The notes: a model not told the origin generated them from the letters alone. 31,924 bases of DNA from Cruorifilaria tuberocauda (GCA_013365365.1 JABVXU010000607.1:1-31924), one strand, 5' to 3'; numbered from the stretch's first letter, positions 1 to 12,223 are shown. Made by a program: numbers and translations.

Positions 1-688
1 GTACAACAACACAATCTCTTCGAAATAAAAGGTGATTGATACGATCTGGCAAGAAAAGATAATTCAGGAAAAAACAAAAAGCATGGGATGAAAACAAAGA
101 AAAGAGACATAAAAAGTAAATAAAAGAAAAAATGAATGAAAATGAAAAAGGCCGTTCCTAATTACGGGAGAGGGAAAAAGGAAAAACAAAATGCCTGAGC
201 AAAATATTTACAACGATTATCGAACAACAAAAAAACGGAGATGGTTGATTTGGAGAAATAAGAAAGAAAATATATCAAAAAAAGATTAAAAAGCAAACGA
301 AAACAATGTAGATGATTATTCATCGTAAACCAAAAAGCGAAACGTATGACTTGTTACTAATAATAATAAAGGCAGGACAAAAAGATTTATATATACATAT
401 ATGTTCATTTTTCAAACAAATAAACGAGTAAAAAGAAAAACAACATTTATGCAAATTAAATATAAATAATGTCCCACTGAGACAAAAGCGCCTCGGTTTG
501 TAATTTCAGATCATAAACCTAAAAAATCTCTGACAATAATTTATTTGGCAAGTAATGGTAATGAAGTCTATTCCTGGCTTAAAAATTTCTCATAAATTAA
601 TTAGTCCACCAAATTTCTAGGTTCTCCTATCTTTCTCAAAAAGTAAGGGAAATCCAACTGAAAGATCAACCACTTTTTGGAGACAAAC
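1..688. other. 3' flank of TMEM98, no gene seen
   Basis: This stretch is strongly A-rich on the plus strand, with runs of AAAGAAAA type. It holds the TMEM98 3' UTR at its right end. I see no coding region or RNA gene. Confidence 0.5.
540..545 (-). terminator. candidate poly(A) signal of TMEM98
   Basis: AATAAA on the minus strand, about 145 nt after the TMEM98 stop codon at 689. The position suits a short 3' UTR. Confidence 0.45.
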
Positions 689-2336
689 TTATTTTGTCGG
701 TGCCATAGGATCAGCTGGAGCTTCGTCACTGTGTAAAGAATCAGTTGTAGAACCATTTCTATTCGTGGAAGGTTCCATCAGTGGTGTCTCCTCAACAACT
801 GATAATGAAGACGGCAATTTTCGATTAACATCTTTATCTCGTGCCGCAAAATTTTGTTCCATGTGCCGAACGATCAAGCGTAATGCCTCCACATGATCCT
901 CCATTTCCTGAAACAAGAGTGGAATGGTTAACTCAATAGATATACAAAAAAGTAAAGGATATTTTTCTAAACAAAAATCGATGAAAAACACTGAAAAATT
1001 ACATTTAAAACCCCATCCAATGAATCCATATGTTTCGGGCTAATTACTGTAAAAGGAAACGCGAGCGCCCAACAAGCGCTGACGAGTGACGAAGCACGAG
1101 CTTCCAGAAGACGTACGTCTACCTGAAGGTAATATTAGTTATATGTTTTCCTCAGAATTAACTCTTGCGCCTATTTATTATAAATAAAGTTAGGATTATT
1201 CGTGATTGTAACGAATATAATCAGGATTACTGCCTAATAAAAACAGGAACTTTGTTTCTTTTTCGTATTTTTCCAACTTCAAAAATGTTCGACTTAAAGA
1301 AAAACGGAATTAATAAAAATTAACTGTACCTGGCTAGCAGCCACTGTTCGTATCAAATCGTCGAAACGAGGCATGATTCGTGCAGTAGCTGTAACCACTT
1401 GCTCATTAAGTTTTGGTGCAATCGAATTAAGTTGGATAATGGAAAGTTTCTCGGTCAAAGCGTGGCATAGTTTTAGAACTACGACGCAATGCTGCAGCAT
1501 GCCGGAGACATCATAAATCCATTGATTACTATCCAAAACTTGGGCTGAAAAAAGTGGATGACGTTTGAATAAACGGTTTCGGAAATAATTTTAGACCACA
1601 GAAAACTCAAAATTCAATTCCAATCACATTCCTACATATAATCGAAGTGCGATTTTAAAAATTTTCGACAACCACTTCTAAAAACTTCATATATCAATTT
1701 CTTCCCACTTTAGTTTCTAATACTAATCTTAAGCTTTTTCTGTATGAACCTAAATAATTAAATAAGCTAGGCATAAAATTTAACGCCGGCTGTTCACGAG
1801 AGTTGGAAAGATCCGATATAATCGAAAAACAACAGCAATGGATTTTAACGGATTAAGTTTTCAAAGATGATGTAGTCGAAACCACTGAGGTAATTTGCAG
1901 CAATGTGTGACAAATACAGTGCAAAGCCTATTACACTTGTAGCTGTGCCAATATGAGTGCATCAAACAAACGGATAATTGCGAAAGGTACATGACCTTTT
2001 TTGTCAAGTTTTGGAATATGACATGTGTTCTTGAATTCTGCATAAAAGTATTAAATTTGCACAAATTTAAAACCAGTCTATAATATGAAAATGAATACAA
2101 TATATGAAGAATTTTCTTTATATAAAAGAGCAAGTAAATTTACCAATAAGAGGTCCAAGTTGCACCACACTTTCTACATTTTCATTATTAACTTTGGTGA
2201 AACGCAACGATGTCATCGCCGTACGCAATCGTTCCCTTGCTTGTACACGTCGTCGGCACATAACAATAAGAATGAATGATGAAAAACAAAACACAGAAGC
2301 TAATACAAACAGTGCCAAATAAACCACTATTTCCAT
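689..2336 (-). CDS. TMEM98: TMEM98-family single-pass membrane protein
   Basis: Four exons are read on the minus strand: 2336-2144, 1544-1330, 1122-1003 and 907-689. All junctions are GT-AG, phases agree (1, 0, 0), and the product is 248 residues, against about 226 in vertebrates. Residues 3-26 form a hydrophobic transmembrane segment right after the start, followed by Cys-Arg-Arg-Arg, the same layout as vertebrate TMEM98 (METVV.. there, MEIVV.. here). The strongest match is WIYDVSGMLQHC followed by LCHALTEKL, and then LLEARASSLV in exon 3. The Ser/Thr/Glu-rich tail is probably disordered. In vertebrates TMEM98 sits in the ER/plasma membrane and binds the membrane-bound transcription factor MYRF. 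Whether that holds here is inference. The start at 2336 is chosen because it aligns with the family start and has a splice acceptor one base upstream. An upstream in-frame extension is possible (see 7535-7774). Confidence 0.88.
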
Positions 2337-2337
2337 T

Positions 2338-2339
2338 CT
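2338..2339 (-). other. splice acceptor just before the TMEM98 start codon
   Basis: On the minus strand the sequence reads TTTTATTTTAG, then A, then the ATG at 2336. A good acceptor one base from the start codon is typical of nematode spliced-leader trans-splicing. It can equally receive an upstream cis exon, either the 7535-7774 pair or the 2864-2982 candidate. Confidence 0.6.
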
Positions 2340-2863
2340 AAAATAAAAAAATCAAATAGGTTTAAAGAAAATGTTTTCCTGTCAATTAAGTTTTCCCTTT
2401 TTGGATTACTAATGCTATATTGAGATGAATATTTACTTCGCTGGTATTTTTTTAAAATAATGCCAATATCATTTATTAGGATAATAACAGCTTTGAAAAA
2501 AATAAAAGAAAACAGAGATCCAAGAAATGTAACATCTGAGGCGAAAAATGTTTTCTTTAAATATTAATACAATTAATGCTTTTAATAAATCGAATACGCG
2601 CGATTATCGATCTATTTCATTCAGTGTATTGTGATATAATTAGACAGGAGGATCAATTTCACTAAAATGAACGTATAAAAACAATGAAGTGATATTCAAA
2701 AATGCACACACTTCCAATAACTTCTACCAAGTAAAAGTATTTTATTTCTATTAGTTATCACCATCTATTTTTGTCACATTGCGACCTTTAGTAAATGACA
2801 ATATATGAAGTGAGAAAAATAATTTATACTAAAATAAAATTTAACTTACATAAAACGTATTAC

Positions 2864-2982
2864 CTATTTCAGATCTTCTATAAATGTTTGAAAGCCTGTT
2901 CCTCGTTGATTTAGCAATTTGAAGGTTACTAGATTACTAAAGTAACTCTAAGCAATCCAGTAGTGTCCCACTCAAAATTTAT
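2864..2982 (-). other. candidate 5' UTR exon of TMEM98
   Basis: The minus strand has a strong acceptor (CTGTTTTTTCAG|ATAAAT) at 2983-2985 and a donor (AAATAG|GTAATA) just below 2864, framing 119 nt with stops in all frames. It lies about 500 bp upstream of the TMEM98 start, so an untranslated leader exon is plausible. The splice signals are the only evidence. Confidence 0.3.
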
Positions 2983-3344
2983 CTGAAAAAACAGAAACAA
3001 CTTTTATAAAAATATAGATAATTGAACGAATACAGCATAAAGCGTTAGCTAGCACTTTAATATGTGTAAATAAATGGGCTACAACACGGTTTCGACAGCT
3101 GTCAACGACTATGACCCATGATAACTCTAATAAACTATCTGTCAGAAACGGAATTCAGAACAACAAAAAAAAAACATGAATGTCATTGTTTTAAGTGAAC
3201 TGCCAATGATTAGACCTATCCATCTTACGAGAATCAGAGCATACCTGAACAAAATTTATTTAAAGTTTTGAGAAATGACATTAAGAAATTTATAAATTAA
3301 CTAGATTCGCAAAAATACAATAATATCTGCTTGTCTATTCGTAC

Positions 3345-3390
3345 CTAATATATATATGTGTATATGTGTGTATGCGTGAATATATATTTG
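3345..3390. repeat. TA/TG simple repeat
   Basis: Alternating TATATATATG, TGTATATGTGTG and TATATATTTG runs. An ordinary imperfect microsatellite. Confidence 0.7.
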
Positions 3391-3485
3391 TAGACATGTT
3401 TTATGCAGTGAAGTATAATCAGCACCCGATCATCTGTCATTGGTAGTAAGGTGACAGGGTAAAGTGGGAGCAACTGCAATCCAAA

Positions 3486-3728
3486 CTACAACGGCGACGA
3501 GAGCAACCATCTTTCTTCCTTATAGCTCTCCCGACAAATGTCCCATCCAACAACATCAAGGCTACATTTTTCAAGATATGTAAAAAACACATAATTTTCA
3601 TTTCTCAACAACGATTTTCCTCTGTTTCTTTCCCTCCTCACATTCCATTCCAAGGATATTATTTTCAACCGCTCCTCTCTTTCCTGAACAGTATCACTAG
3701 CTGGGATACTTCCCTCGAATTCAATCAT
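3486..3728 (-). CDS. weak hypothetical small protein, 80 aa
   Basis: A single-exon frame from ATG (3728) to TAG, preceded 10 nt upstream by an acceptor-like GTTTAG. The product is hydrophilic and Glu/Arg-rich in its first half (TVQEREERLKI), with no family I recognise. The same strand also holds a 26-codon frame at 3510-3430 encoding a very hydrophobic start (MVALVAVVVWIAVAP), which could be a cut-off signal-peptide exon, though no donor follows it. The local purine bias on this strand could keep frames open by chance, so neither may be real. Confidence 0.15.
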   Translation of the reverse strand: MIEFEGSIPASDTVQEREERLKIISLEWNVRRERNRGKSLLRNENYVFFTYLEKCSLDVVGWDICRESYKEERWLLSSPL

Positions 3729-6454
3729 AACACTCCACAGCTAAACTTATTATTCTTCCAAATCATGTTCAAACTACTAATTCCAAATATTACTGCGCCT
3801 TTTTGATTATTTGAATTCATTTAAGAATATGTTAATAAGTTAATTAATACTAGGAAGCCTTATATAAAAAGATCACTTGACTTGATTAATTTAGAAGTCT
3901 AAATCGGGCGAGATAAGCCCAATTTAAGATCTTGTTGTGAATAATCAAGCAAATTAGATCACATTATAAGCTCAAAAATTGAGAAATAAGCAGTCAAAAA
4001 CCAACATTTACTTTAAGAAAAATTAAATCTAAAAAAAGAAAAATCATGCTCAAAAAAGTAAAAAAGTTGAAGAAGTTAAGATGAGTAATCCATACAAATG
4101 ATTTTAATTAAAGCTAATTCGAATATATCTTTTAAGGTAATAAATCATTTAGAAGCAAAAGTAAATTGAAATGCATATTGCCAACCTTACCAATGCAATA
4201 ACCCACTGCAAGAAATGTGTGATCGGCTTAAATCTTTAGAAAGAGAATAATGATGAATCACTTTTCGCAATTCTAACCACTTTCCTTTTTTCCCCAATTT
4301 CACCCTAAATTACTGTTTCCTGAAAATGAAATTGTCTATTGAATCTCACCACAGAAAAATTGCAAAAAAAACTCTAAATTAGATGAAACGGAAGGAGGTT
4401 TTCTCGTTTTCCATCACTTAATAAAACTTATAAAATATTATGAGCACAATTGAGATTTCTTGCTTGCGCAATAAGCATCTTCAGGGAGATATTTATTTCT
4501 AAACTTTAAAAACTAACTGATTTATTCAACTGACAATTTTTTCCAACTCTACGCATAATAATCAACGTTCAGAACATTTCACAGAAAAAAACAGATTTCT
4601 TACTGCCTTCCCCTGCCTTTTATGTTTCATTTCACTAACGCCATTCATAAATGTAAAAAAACAACGAAAATATCATTTTATACAGGAATAAAGAAGGTCA
4701 AGCTTTTTAAAGAATCGAAAAAAAGCCTAAGTTCGATAGTTTAGTCAACGAACAGGATGGACTTATCCACTCTGCAAGCACAAGCAATGACGTAAGTAGA
4801 GCAAAGTTTATCGTTTTCATCTATAAAAAAAGATGTATTTTATTATTTACTTTTAATACAAATCACCTATACGAATCAAATTACTAGGAAAAATTGAGAA
4901 AATTACAAGCAATCTATACCAATGGTTCTGTTTATGACACAACTCATGCATTCTGGTTTGTTTATGAAGAAAATTTAAAACATTTTAAAAAGATTAAATT
5001 GCGAAAACATTTTTGAAACAAAACATAGAACTTTCAAATATACTATAATGTTATGACGCTTGTAGACACTATCGACAGTCCCTTTGTAATTATTTTAATT
5101 AAATCATTTCAACCTTTTTTATGAGACAGATCGACAATTTAATTACTTGTCACTTACTCTATTAATATATTTACATCCCAAATCAAACTTCTGGCTAACT
5201 CTAATCTCATCCAGGAAAAGGGATTTTCTTCTTTTCCAGTATTTAAATCTCAATGGATCCAATAACATATTTTACTAATACCTAAAATATGCTTTCTGAA
5301 TAATCTTCAAAAAATTTATCTGTATATACAGTAACGCAGTGAACTCACTGGTAATATCAATCCAAAAATTAAAAAAAAACCATTCAAAAATCAAAAGCTA
5401 AACTTTCGTAAAAAAAGCTTGATCATCGATCGGTAACAAATACGATGTAACGCAATTAAAAATCTTAAACACTGGCAACATGAAAGTATTTATTACAAAA
5501 CATAAAAAAAATAAACTAATAAACAGTTGATGATGATTACATTAACCCCATTCAAAACATTTTCAACACATGAAAACAGAAATTCGCTAAAACAAAGGCA
5601 TCACGAATATTAATGCATTATTTTATAATGAAAAGTGATGATACAATAAAATACTGGAAATTGTAAAGTAAGGATCATGAACATGAGACATGAGACACAA
5701 AATGAAATTATTGACTATTTGCATATTCTTTCTTCGCTTCATGTTAATAAATTCAAATGCCAGCAAATGAATTAAAATATCATCATGCCAGTTTGAATAT
5801 TTCAGTGCTAGCCTTTTGTATTCTTCTGAAAAAAAGTATCGGTAAGGCAACTATTGAATATAAGAAATATCACTTTAAAAGTCAGGCGACTGATATCCAC
5901 TTTTTTCATTAAAACGAAGAAAATCAATTATAACAAACAACAGCAAGAATGTATCATATCGCATATTCCCTCAGAGATAAAATTCTGTTCCACAAAAAGC
6001 GCCACTTTTTGGTCTATAGAAAACCGTAAAAATAAATTAAGTCTGATTTAATATTAAATTGATGAAAACCACTAGCAACTTTATTTTTTAAGAAAATCCT
6101 TCATTCAGTCCTTTTCCTTTTTTTTCAACCACAAAACTCAGCGATTTAATTTATTTTTTATTTTATTATAAAACAATATTAATCAGACAAAGAACTTTCA
6201 AATCACCAACAACTGAATCAACGAACAAAAGAATTGTATTCTGAGCTACAACCTTTCCTATGATCATGCTAGATGATCAAAACTCCATGCTAGAAGCTAA
6301 TATGCAATTTCTTTATAATCGATAACTGTGTGAACCTCTGAAGAAAATCTTAAACAGGAGAATGTGGAACTTTTTGAAAACCAGTAAATTTATGAACGGG
6401 AAAAGGAAATTTCATGAAATCTTATAATCTGTAAATGAAAAAATGTTTAAATTG

Positions 6455-6938
6455 GAAGCAGTGGCTTACAAGAAGTTTGAAGATCGACGCAACAGGAAAT
6501 TTTCTTGAAACACCAACAGCTTCAGCTACTAATTTTACTCGAAAAGCGCCTAAAAAAATAAAAACTGGTAAGGTAACAAATAATCAAATAAATTAACCAA
6601 ATTTATTAGTCAGAAAAAATTTAATAACTTCTGAATTTAACATTTTGAATAAAAATTCGAAACAAACAGATATAAATTAATTGGAGCCGATTTTCTCAAT
6701 AGTTTTTTATTTGCAGATTTGAAGATAAGTTTAATGTCTAATTTATGCTTCTGTTTTTGCATCTATACATGCATGATTTTTTCAAAATGATAGAAACTTC
6801 GAACTTTATTCAGAAAAATAAGAAGCGCTTAAAATTCTATAATGTGATAATTTTATGCTAGAAGCAGCAGCTCACCAAAAGTTAAAGATCGAAGCAAGGA
6901 AATTTTCTTCAAACATCAACAGTCTCAGCTACTAATTT
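6455..6938. repeat. pair of degenerate direct repeats, about 80 bp each
   Basis: Copy 1 is 6455-6535 and copy 2 is 6861-6938. Both run from GAAGCAG.. through GGAAATTTTCTT to TCAGCTACTAATTT, with scattered substitutions and a net 3-base length difference. Copy 1 lies within a 53-codon plus-strand frame (6435-6596). Copy 2 does not keep that frame open throughout. The spacing is about 400 bp. They could be remains of a local duplication or of an old dispersed element. No terminal repeats or target-site duplications were seen. Confidence 0.6.
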
Positions 6939-7534
6939 GCAGAATGTGCCTTTAATTAGGGTGAGAAATTTTTGTTGCTAGACGATTCTAATTATGTCTA
7001 ATTATGTCACTCGATGGATTTTGTAGTGACTCTTTAAGTAAATGAGATAATGAACATACTGAAGCTGTTCCAAGAAATTCTAAAAGTGTATTAAGAAGGG
7101 GAATAACCGTAAAAGCAGAATAATATGACCGCAGACTACTTAGATGTTTAATCTTGCAGCATAATCATAATTATTTATGCACAGTCACTATTTATACTGC
7201 ATAATCTTATTTTGAAATTGATTTAACTCCTGTACTGCTGTAGTTTTTCTTCAAACTAACTTCTCTCTTGAACCAGCTAATGATGGTAATCAGCATTTTC
7301 TACCGAGTGATTCAATTTTATTGTATGCATAAATAGAAACTTCCTACATTGTAGATAGTTCATAGTAGACTGTTCTAGTTCTCGAAGAACTATGGTCTCC
7401 TATTAAAATCACTTTTAAAGCTAGAGTACCCCAGAATTAAATTTGATAGATACTAAAACTCAGTTTATTATTCGAAATCTAACCATCAAATGTCTCAATC
7501 AGCAATAAAATGCAAGAATTAAAATATAAAATAC

Positions 7535-7774
7535 CTTTGATAGGATAGCATCGATTGCACTATCAATGATAATCGGAATTCACGACAGCGTGCTTCCAAT
7601 ACATTCCGAGCCTGCGTCTCCATAGTGTCTTCTAACAGCAGCAATTCCATTCTTTGACCCGGATTGCTAAATTCTATTTTAAATACTCAATTTAAAAATT
7701 TAAAAACTCATTAATACGTGAAATTTCTGAAAAATTTAGAAACAATACCTTATCTCCCTATTTCTGTTTGACAT
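7535..7774 (-). CDS. two upstream coding exons, possible N-terminal extension of TMEM98
   Basis: The first exon, 7774-7749, begins with ATG after an in-frame TGA and reads MSNRNREI plus two bases. Its donor (AAG|GTATTG) joins across an 82-nt intron to 7666-7535 (acceptor ATTTAG|C), which continues open for 43 codons (NPGQRMELLLLEDTMETQ..) to donor CAAAG|GTATTT, phase 2. It is a charged, probably helical segment of no family I recognise. The phase fits the acceptor at 2338-2339 exactly: AG + A makes Arg, followed by the TMEM98 Met. The product would be TMEM98 with 53 extra N-terminal residues. Splicing instead to the candidate exon at 2982-2864 gives an immediate stop. It could also be the start of a separate small gene whose later exons I could not find. 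Confidence 0.45.
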
Positions 7775-8560
7775 AATTCATTTTCGAAGGCATTTCGCGT
7801 TGACGACTTTGAATCTCTTTCTGTATATCATCTATATTATCTACTGGTTAATATATGCAGAAGAAAATGTTGTCAACTGCATTTTTTATGTTTTCAATCA
7901 ACGAGAACGTAGGACTTCATAGTTCCGTTACATGACAAGCATTTGGTATCGCCGATCAAATCCATTTGTGACACAACTGCAAAATCTTCTCTGTTTATTG
8001 ACAAGAATTTAAATGCTCGAAATCCGAATTTCTGAGCAATGAATGCAAAATAGCTGGCCGAAATGACCGAACAAAAAAACCTATCCGTCTGTAGTCAAGA
8101 ATAAAATTCCACAGCCATTGCACATACAACTAACAAACGGCCATCTAAGATCGATATGAACCGCGTAAAAATTTGTTACTACAGGTAGGGAGAATGGTCT
8201 TAATAGTAACGGTGGCGTAGGGTCATCAAGTCAATTCCATCTAGAAAGTGAGGATAGGAGTAAAAGTGAAGATGCGAAGTTTCGTTGTCTGCTGTGGTAT
8301 CAAGTGATGGTTTCATGTTGGAAAGATTCATGTATGATGTAAAATTAAGAATTTGTTATGAATTCTACGTTGATGGTGTAGCTTAAAGTCAGTTTTAAAT
8401 TTTGTCAAATTTCTTTGGCGTGTAGTTGTCGCAAAACTGATTTAGATACTGTAACAGGTGGAAGGTGGAAGACTGAGGATTGATGCTTTAATGGTTAAAA
8501 TTAAAAGCATTTAGGTTAGGAAACTGGAGAAATCATTAGTTTTTTATTATTTCAAGTAAA
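7775..8560. other. probable divergent intergenic region
   Basis: It lies between the upstream minus-strand ATG exon at 7774 and the likely leader of the plus-strand endosulfine gene. No open frame or RNA gene was recognised. It is a reasonable place for promoters of both genes, but no specific element stands out. Confidence 0.35.
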
Positions 8561-8754
8561 ATGGCTGCTAACATTTCTAAGTATTATGTGATTACGAGCA
8601 AGTTTATGATCACTGTTGGTACGGATCCAGACAAGGGACAAGCTCAGGGCAAATTGTTATCCTAACCTTCGTCTGCATCTCTCTGCTTGTCATTTCAACT
8701 TTATTTCGCTCTTTCGGTGTTTCTCTCGAAACTGAACAAAGAGCTTATGTTCAG
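8561..8754 (+). other. candidate leader exon of the endosulfine gene, with a 34-codon upstream ORF
   Basis: A strong donor (TTCAG|GTAAAA) ends this piece at 8754. The next good acceptor (TTATTTCAG at 9237-9245) opens the first coding exon of the endosulfine gene. Inside it, an ATG in good context (AAAATGG, 8561) starts a 34-codon frame (MAANISKYYVITSK..) ending at 8665. If transcribed, this upstream ORF could lower translation of the main frame. The left edge of the exon is unknown. Confidence 0.35.
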
Positions 8755-9284
8755 GTAAAATTTCAAGACCGATCTCCATTGTTTCAAAAAGACTTTATTT
8801 CATTCCTATTTTTCTTACTCTCTCTCCATATCTCTGTTTTCACCAATGAGTTTGCTGAAAATACAAATCTAGGAGATCATGATTCGATTAACAGTAGAAA
8901 TTATCTTTTTTCACCGACAATAGTTTTTTCCACGTATAGCTTACTAAAGCGTGGAATATAAAACTTCAACTTCCTTATAAGGATGTCTTAGCGCAACATA
9001 CCACTTCTTCATGATTATGAAAAGTGATATCGTGCTTGGTTTCTGCTTCAGGACAAGTGGGAAAATCATTGGTGCATATGTTTCATTTCCTCTCGTTTTT
9101 CAGGATCGTTTTTTCTCACTTAATATTATGTAGTAAATATGAATATGTTGTAGTGAACGTTTGTTTCTAAAGCACAGTATTTTCGAAAAAGTTTTGTGCA
9201 ACAGTTTTTAATTTATTCTTACTTGTTATCTCAAATTTATTTCAGAATTTCTTTCCTGAAACGATAAATTTACCGATTATAGCA

Positions 9285-10511
9285 ATGCTTGGCGGTGTTC
9301 AGAATTTGGAAAAAACTGAAAAAATAGCTGATGAAGATTTCACTTTCGAGAAACAGCAAGAGCATCTTTTGATGAACAAACTTGCGGCAAACGGCAAATC
9401 ACCAATAAAACCACAAAGTGCCTTTCTGCAGAAGAAACTACAGCAGCAAAGAGTATGTTTTACTCCAAAATTTTATGGTTTTCAAAGAATAATGGGAAAG
9501 AGATAAAGTTAGTTAATGGTATGCTTCAAAACTATTGCAATTAAAAAAATTTTTCACTTTCTCGCTTCTGTTTATAATGCTGATAAATTTCATTCGAAGG
9601 AGAAAAAGATACCTGGTATATCAAGGCATTATGAATATATGTATATAATACATGTATATATATATAAGTTAGAGTTAGTGCAAACAATCTGGTATAGATA
9701 GAAAATCTCTTTTTACAATTCCTTTGTATTTTATGGTCATTTTTTTTCTAATTAAATTTAGTTTATTTCTTATAGAAATTTTTTGATTCTGGGGATTATG
9801 CAATGAATAAACAAAAAACAAATCCATCAGCGAATTTCCCTACCACGAATTTGCAGAGCACTGTGCACAGATCTTCTTCAGTTTCTTTATCTACACAGGT
9901 ATATTCTGTGAAGTTTTAATTTAGGAGATCGAAAATGATATGATGTTTTAAAGTTTTTCATGTTTGAAGATGGTTGATTTCGGATAGTTTAGTTTTCGTC
10001 ACTAAAGAAAATTTTCACTTTCTGTGATTTAGATATAGCTTGATATCCTATAAGTAGGAGAGTTGATCTCCATGTAATAATGAGCGTCTTATGTGTTACG
10101 AAGAGTTGTATTCAGGGTCGTCTTTTAGCGTGTTGAATTTTCGGCATGCAAATTATTTAAATACCATTCTTTAAGTAGTATTTATCAGTTTACTTTGAAT
10201 TTAGAAAGATTGTGGTCATCGCCTTTTTAGCACCATATTCCATACCTCTGAAATTCCATGTTTTTTGGCTTAATTTTAGTGTTTAAATTTGTTTTATTAT
10301 TTCTGCCCTTATGTTTTAGGAAGAAGTGGATACACCGCTAAAAATTGATGTTTCACCGACAATAAGAGATGAATCATTGCTAATTCCTCGTCCCGATACA
10401 GTTCCACAGCGTAAATCATCGATTATTTACCCCTCTGTACATAGTAAATTAAGCCCACAACCATATATTCACCACTCAACGCACGATAGCGATCCTCTCC
10501 CAGGACCCTAA
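9285..10511 (+). CDS. ENSA: endosulfine / ARPP-19 family PP2A-B55 inhibitor
   Basis: Three exons, 9285-9452, 9776-9898 and 10320-10511, are joined in phase 0 with GT-AG introns and give 160 residues (vertebrate forms are about 110-120). The family core is clear: SAFLQKKLQQQR followed by KFFDSGDYAMNKQK across the first junction. The FDSGDY box carries Ser61, the residue phosphorylated by Greatwall kinase in relatives, which turns the protein into an inhibitor of PP2A-B55 during mitotic entry. Near the C-terminus, IPRPDTVPQRKSS (Ser130) matches the family PKA site. The linker between the two motifs and the Pro/His-rich tail are longer than in vertebrates. The frame stays open 13 codons upstream of ATG 9285 to the acceptor at 9245, so a slightly longer N-terminus from an upstream exon cannot be excluded. 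No clear poly(A) signal was found. Confidence 0.92.
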
Positions 10512-12223
10512 AAATTTTTCATGATTCATTTGTGTTCCAAATATGCTTGCTTCTCTATTTTTCAATCCAGCTATGTTTTGCTTAACGAAACAAACATGAT
10601 GGGAGTTTAAGGTCTTTCAAGGTATTTAAAATTATTTAGGAATGATCTCAGATCTCGCGCAAATCTAAGAGATCGTGAGACTCTAACAAAGTGCAAAGGA
10701 AATCACTGTAGGATTCGTTTTAATTTTGAAATGTCGTCGAAATTAGTCTTAAGCTTTCCTAAAGCTCAAAAATTCAGAATTTGGGATTTCACTTTATATT
10801 GCTTGCTAATTGCCGAATTTATCATAAAAATTTAAAGCATGCTTGCATTTTGGATGTCCCCCTTTTCACCCTTCTTTCGTAGGTTTTTCTTTATTCATAC
10901 AATTCTTTTTATTTTATATGAAAAACATCTAGTTGTCACCCTTAGACTTATAATTTGTTTGTGAAGTCGGTGTAAAATTTATAAGCATGAGGTCCTAACC
11001 CTGGGATCCAATATGGTTGAGTGTGTTCTCCAGAAAAAACGTGAGATTGGTTAGTTGGATTTTAGAATGCTTTCATAATTTTAGTATGATTGAGGATGAG
11101 TCTCCGATAGCTTGCGCTCTATAGGTCCAAACATCTGATAACATCCTAGAGGATATTTTGCAGATTACCATGCACTCTCACTTAGGCAAAGATAATTCAT
11201 TATTTACAATTTTGTTGCCACTCGTAGATTCTTGGAACTGTATTCTTGTTTCTGTGTTATTATGTGCCACTCATTAATGCTACTGTAAATGGTTCTTTTT
11301 TCGTAAGCATGCAGTAAAACGGATTTTTATTTTTGAAATTTTCAGCATTCAACAAAATGAAGCCAAGAAGTCAAACCACTAACCGATAAAGTAATTATAT
11401 TCCTAAGTAATGATATTGAAATTTTAAAGGGATCATATAACTGCAAGGACATTAGTCACAAACAACCTAAAATATACCACTTAGATTTATTAAAGAGTTC
11501 AGCCATGACACCGCGAAAGCTGGTGTGTATTTCTGCATTTCACGATGCTTTTAATTATGTGACATTAAATAGCAAATGTTCTTATGATACAATGAGTTAG
11601 CAACGGTGGCAAAGATGATTTTCGAAATTTTGCTCGGTAAACTCTGGTCACTGCAATCTCAAAAGCGCTCCAATTTGGGAATATAATTTCCAATTAGCAT
11701 AAGAGATATGAAAAGAGAAAAAATTGAAAAATATTTTTAATTATAATAGCCAACTTGACTTCGTAAATAACTTTGAGATTGTAATAATCTACGCGTGTCG
11801 ATCAACAAACAGGACCCTGAATTATCTTTCTTCTGGAAGCAACTGAAGATTGATGTTATTTGTTGCAATCACGCTTTTAATTGTTCATTTGGAAGTATTA
11901 AAAATAGTCTTCCCTTCAAAATCAATAAATTAATTGTATTTATCTCTCGTAATTAAGTAGATTAAAAACAGCACACTGAGAGACAAACTGTGATATCACT
12001 TAACAATGCTCTATTCCAATTTCACGAAACGCTAAAAAATGCCTCTTGCTAAGCAGTACTTCCCACCAAATAAATTAATATTCATGATAATAAGTATTTA
12101 CATAAAATTATATTGCTTCCCAATCTTGAATAGCGGATGAAACCCTTCCAAAACAATACCATTGGGAAGCCAGTATTACTACATGAATAAAAAAGCAATA
12201 ATTCATGACGAACAGAAAAGATT
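10512..12223. other. convergent intergenic region, no gene seen
   Basis: It lies between the stop codons of the endosulfine gene (plus) and MED15 (minus) and presumably holds both 3' UTRs. Small frames such as the 33-codon one at 11504 have no splice or family support. No repeat or RNA gene was recognised. Confidence 0.5.

Larger units (their letters stand above)
2983..7534. other. long AT-rich stretch, probably intron or intergenic
   Basis: About 4.5 kb with no recognised gene. If the exons at 7535-7774 belong to TMEM98, this is intron sequence. It contains a TA/TG microsatellite near 3345, a weak 80-codon reading frame near 3486-3728, and a degenerate direct repeat at 6455-6938. No transposase or reverse transcriptase motifs were seen. 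Confidence 0.5.

Noticed and set aside
5623..6051. Frames of 65-75 codons on both strands
   Set aside because: AT-rich chance frames with no motif. The plus-strand one lacks good start context.
8779..8961. Plus-strand frame with a hydrophobic stretch near the endosulfine gene
   Set aside because: It has no ATG at its start and lies in the presumed leader intron (8755-9245).
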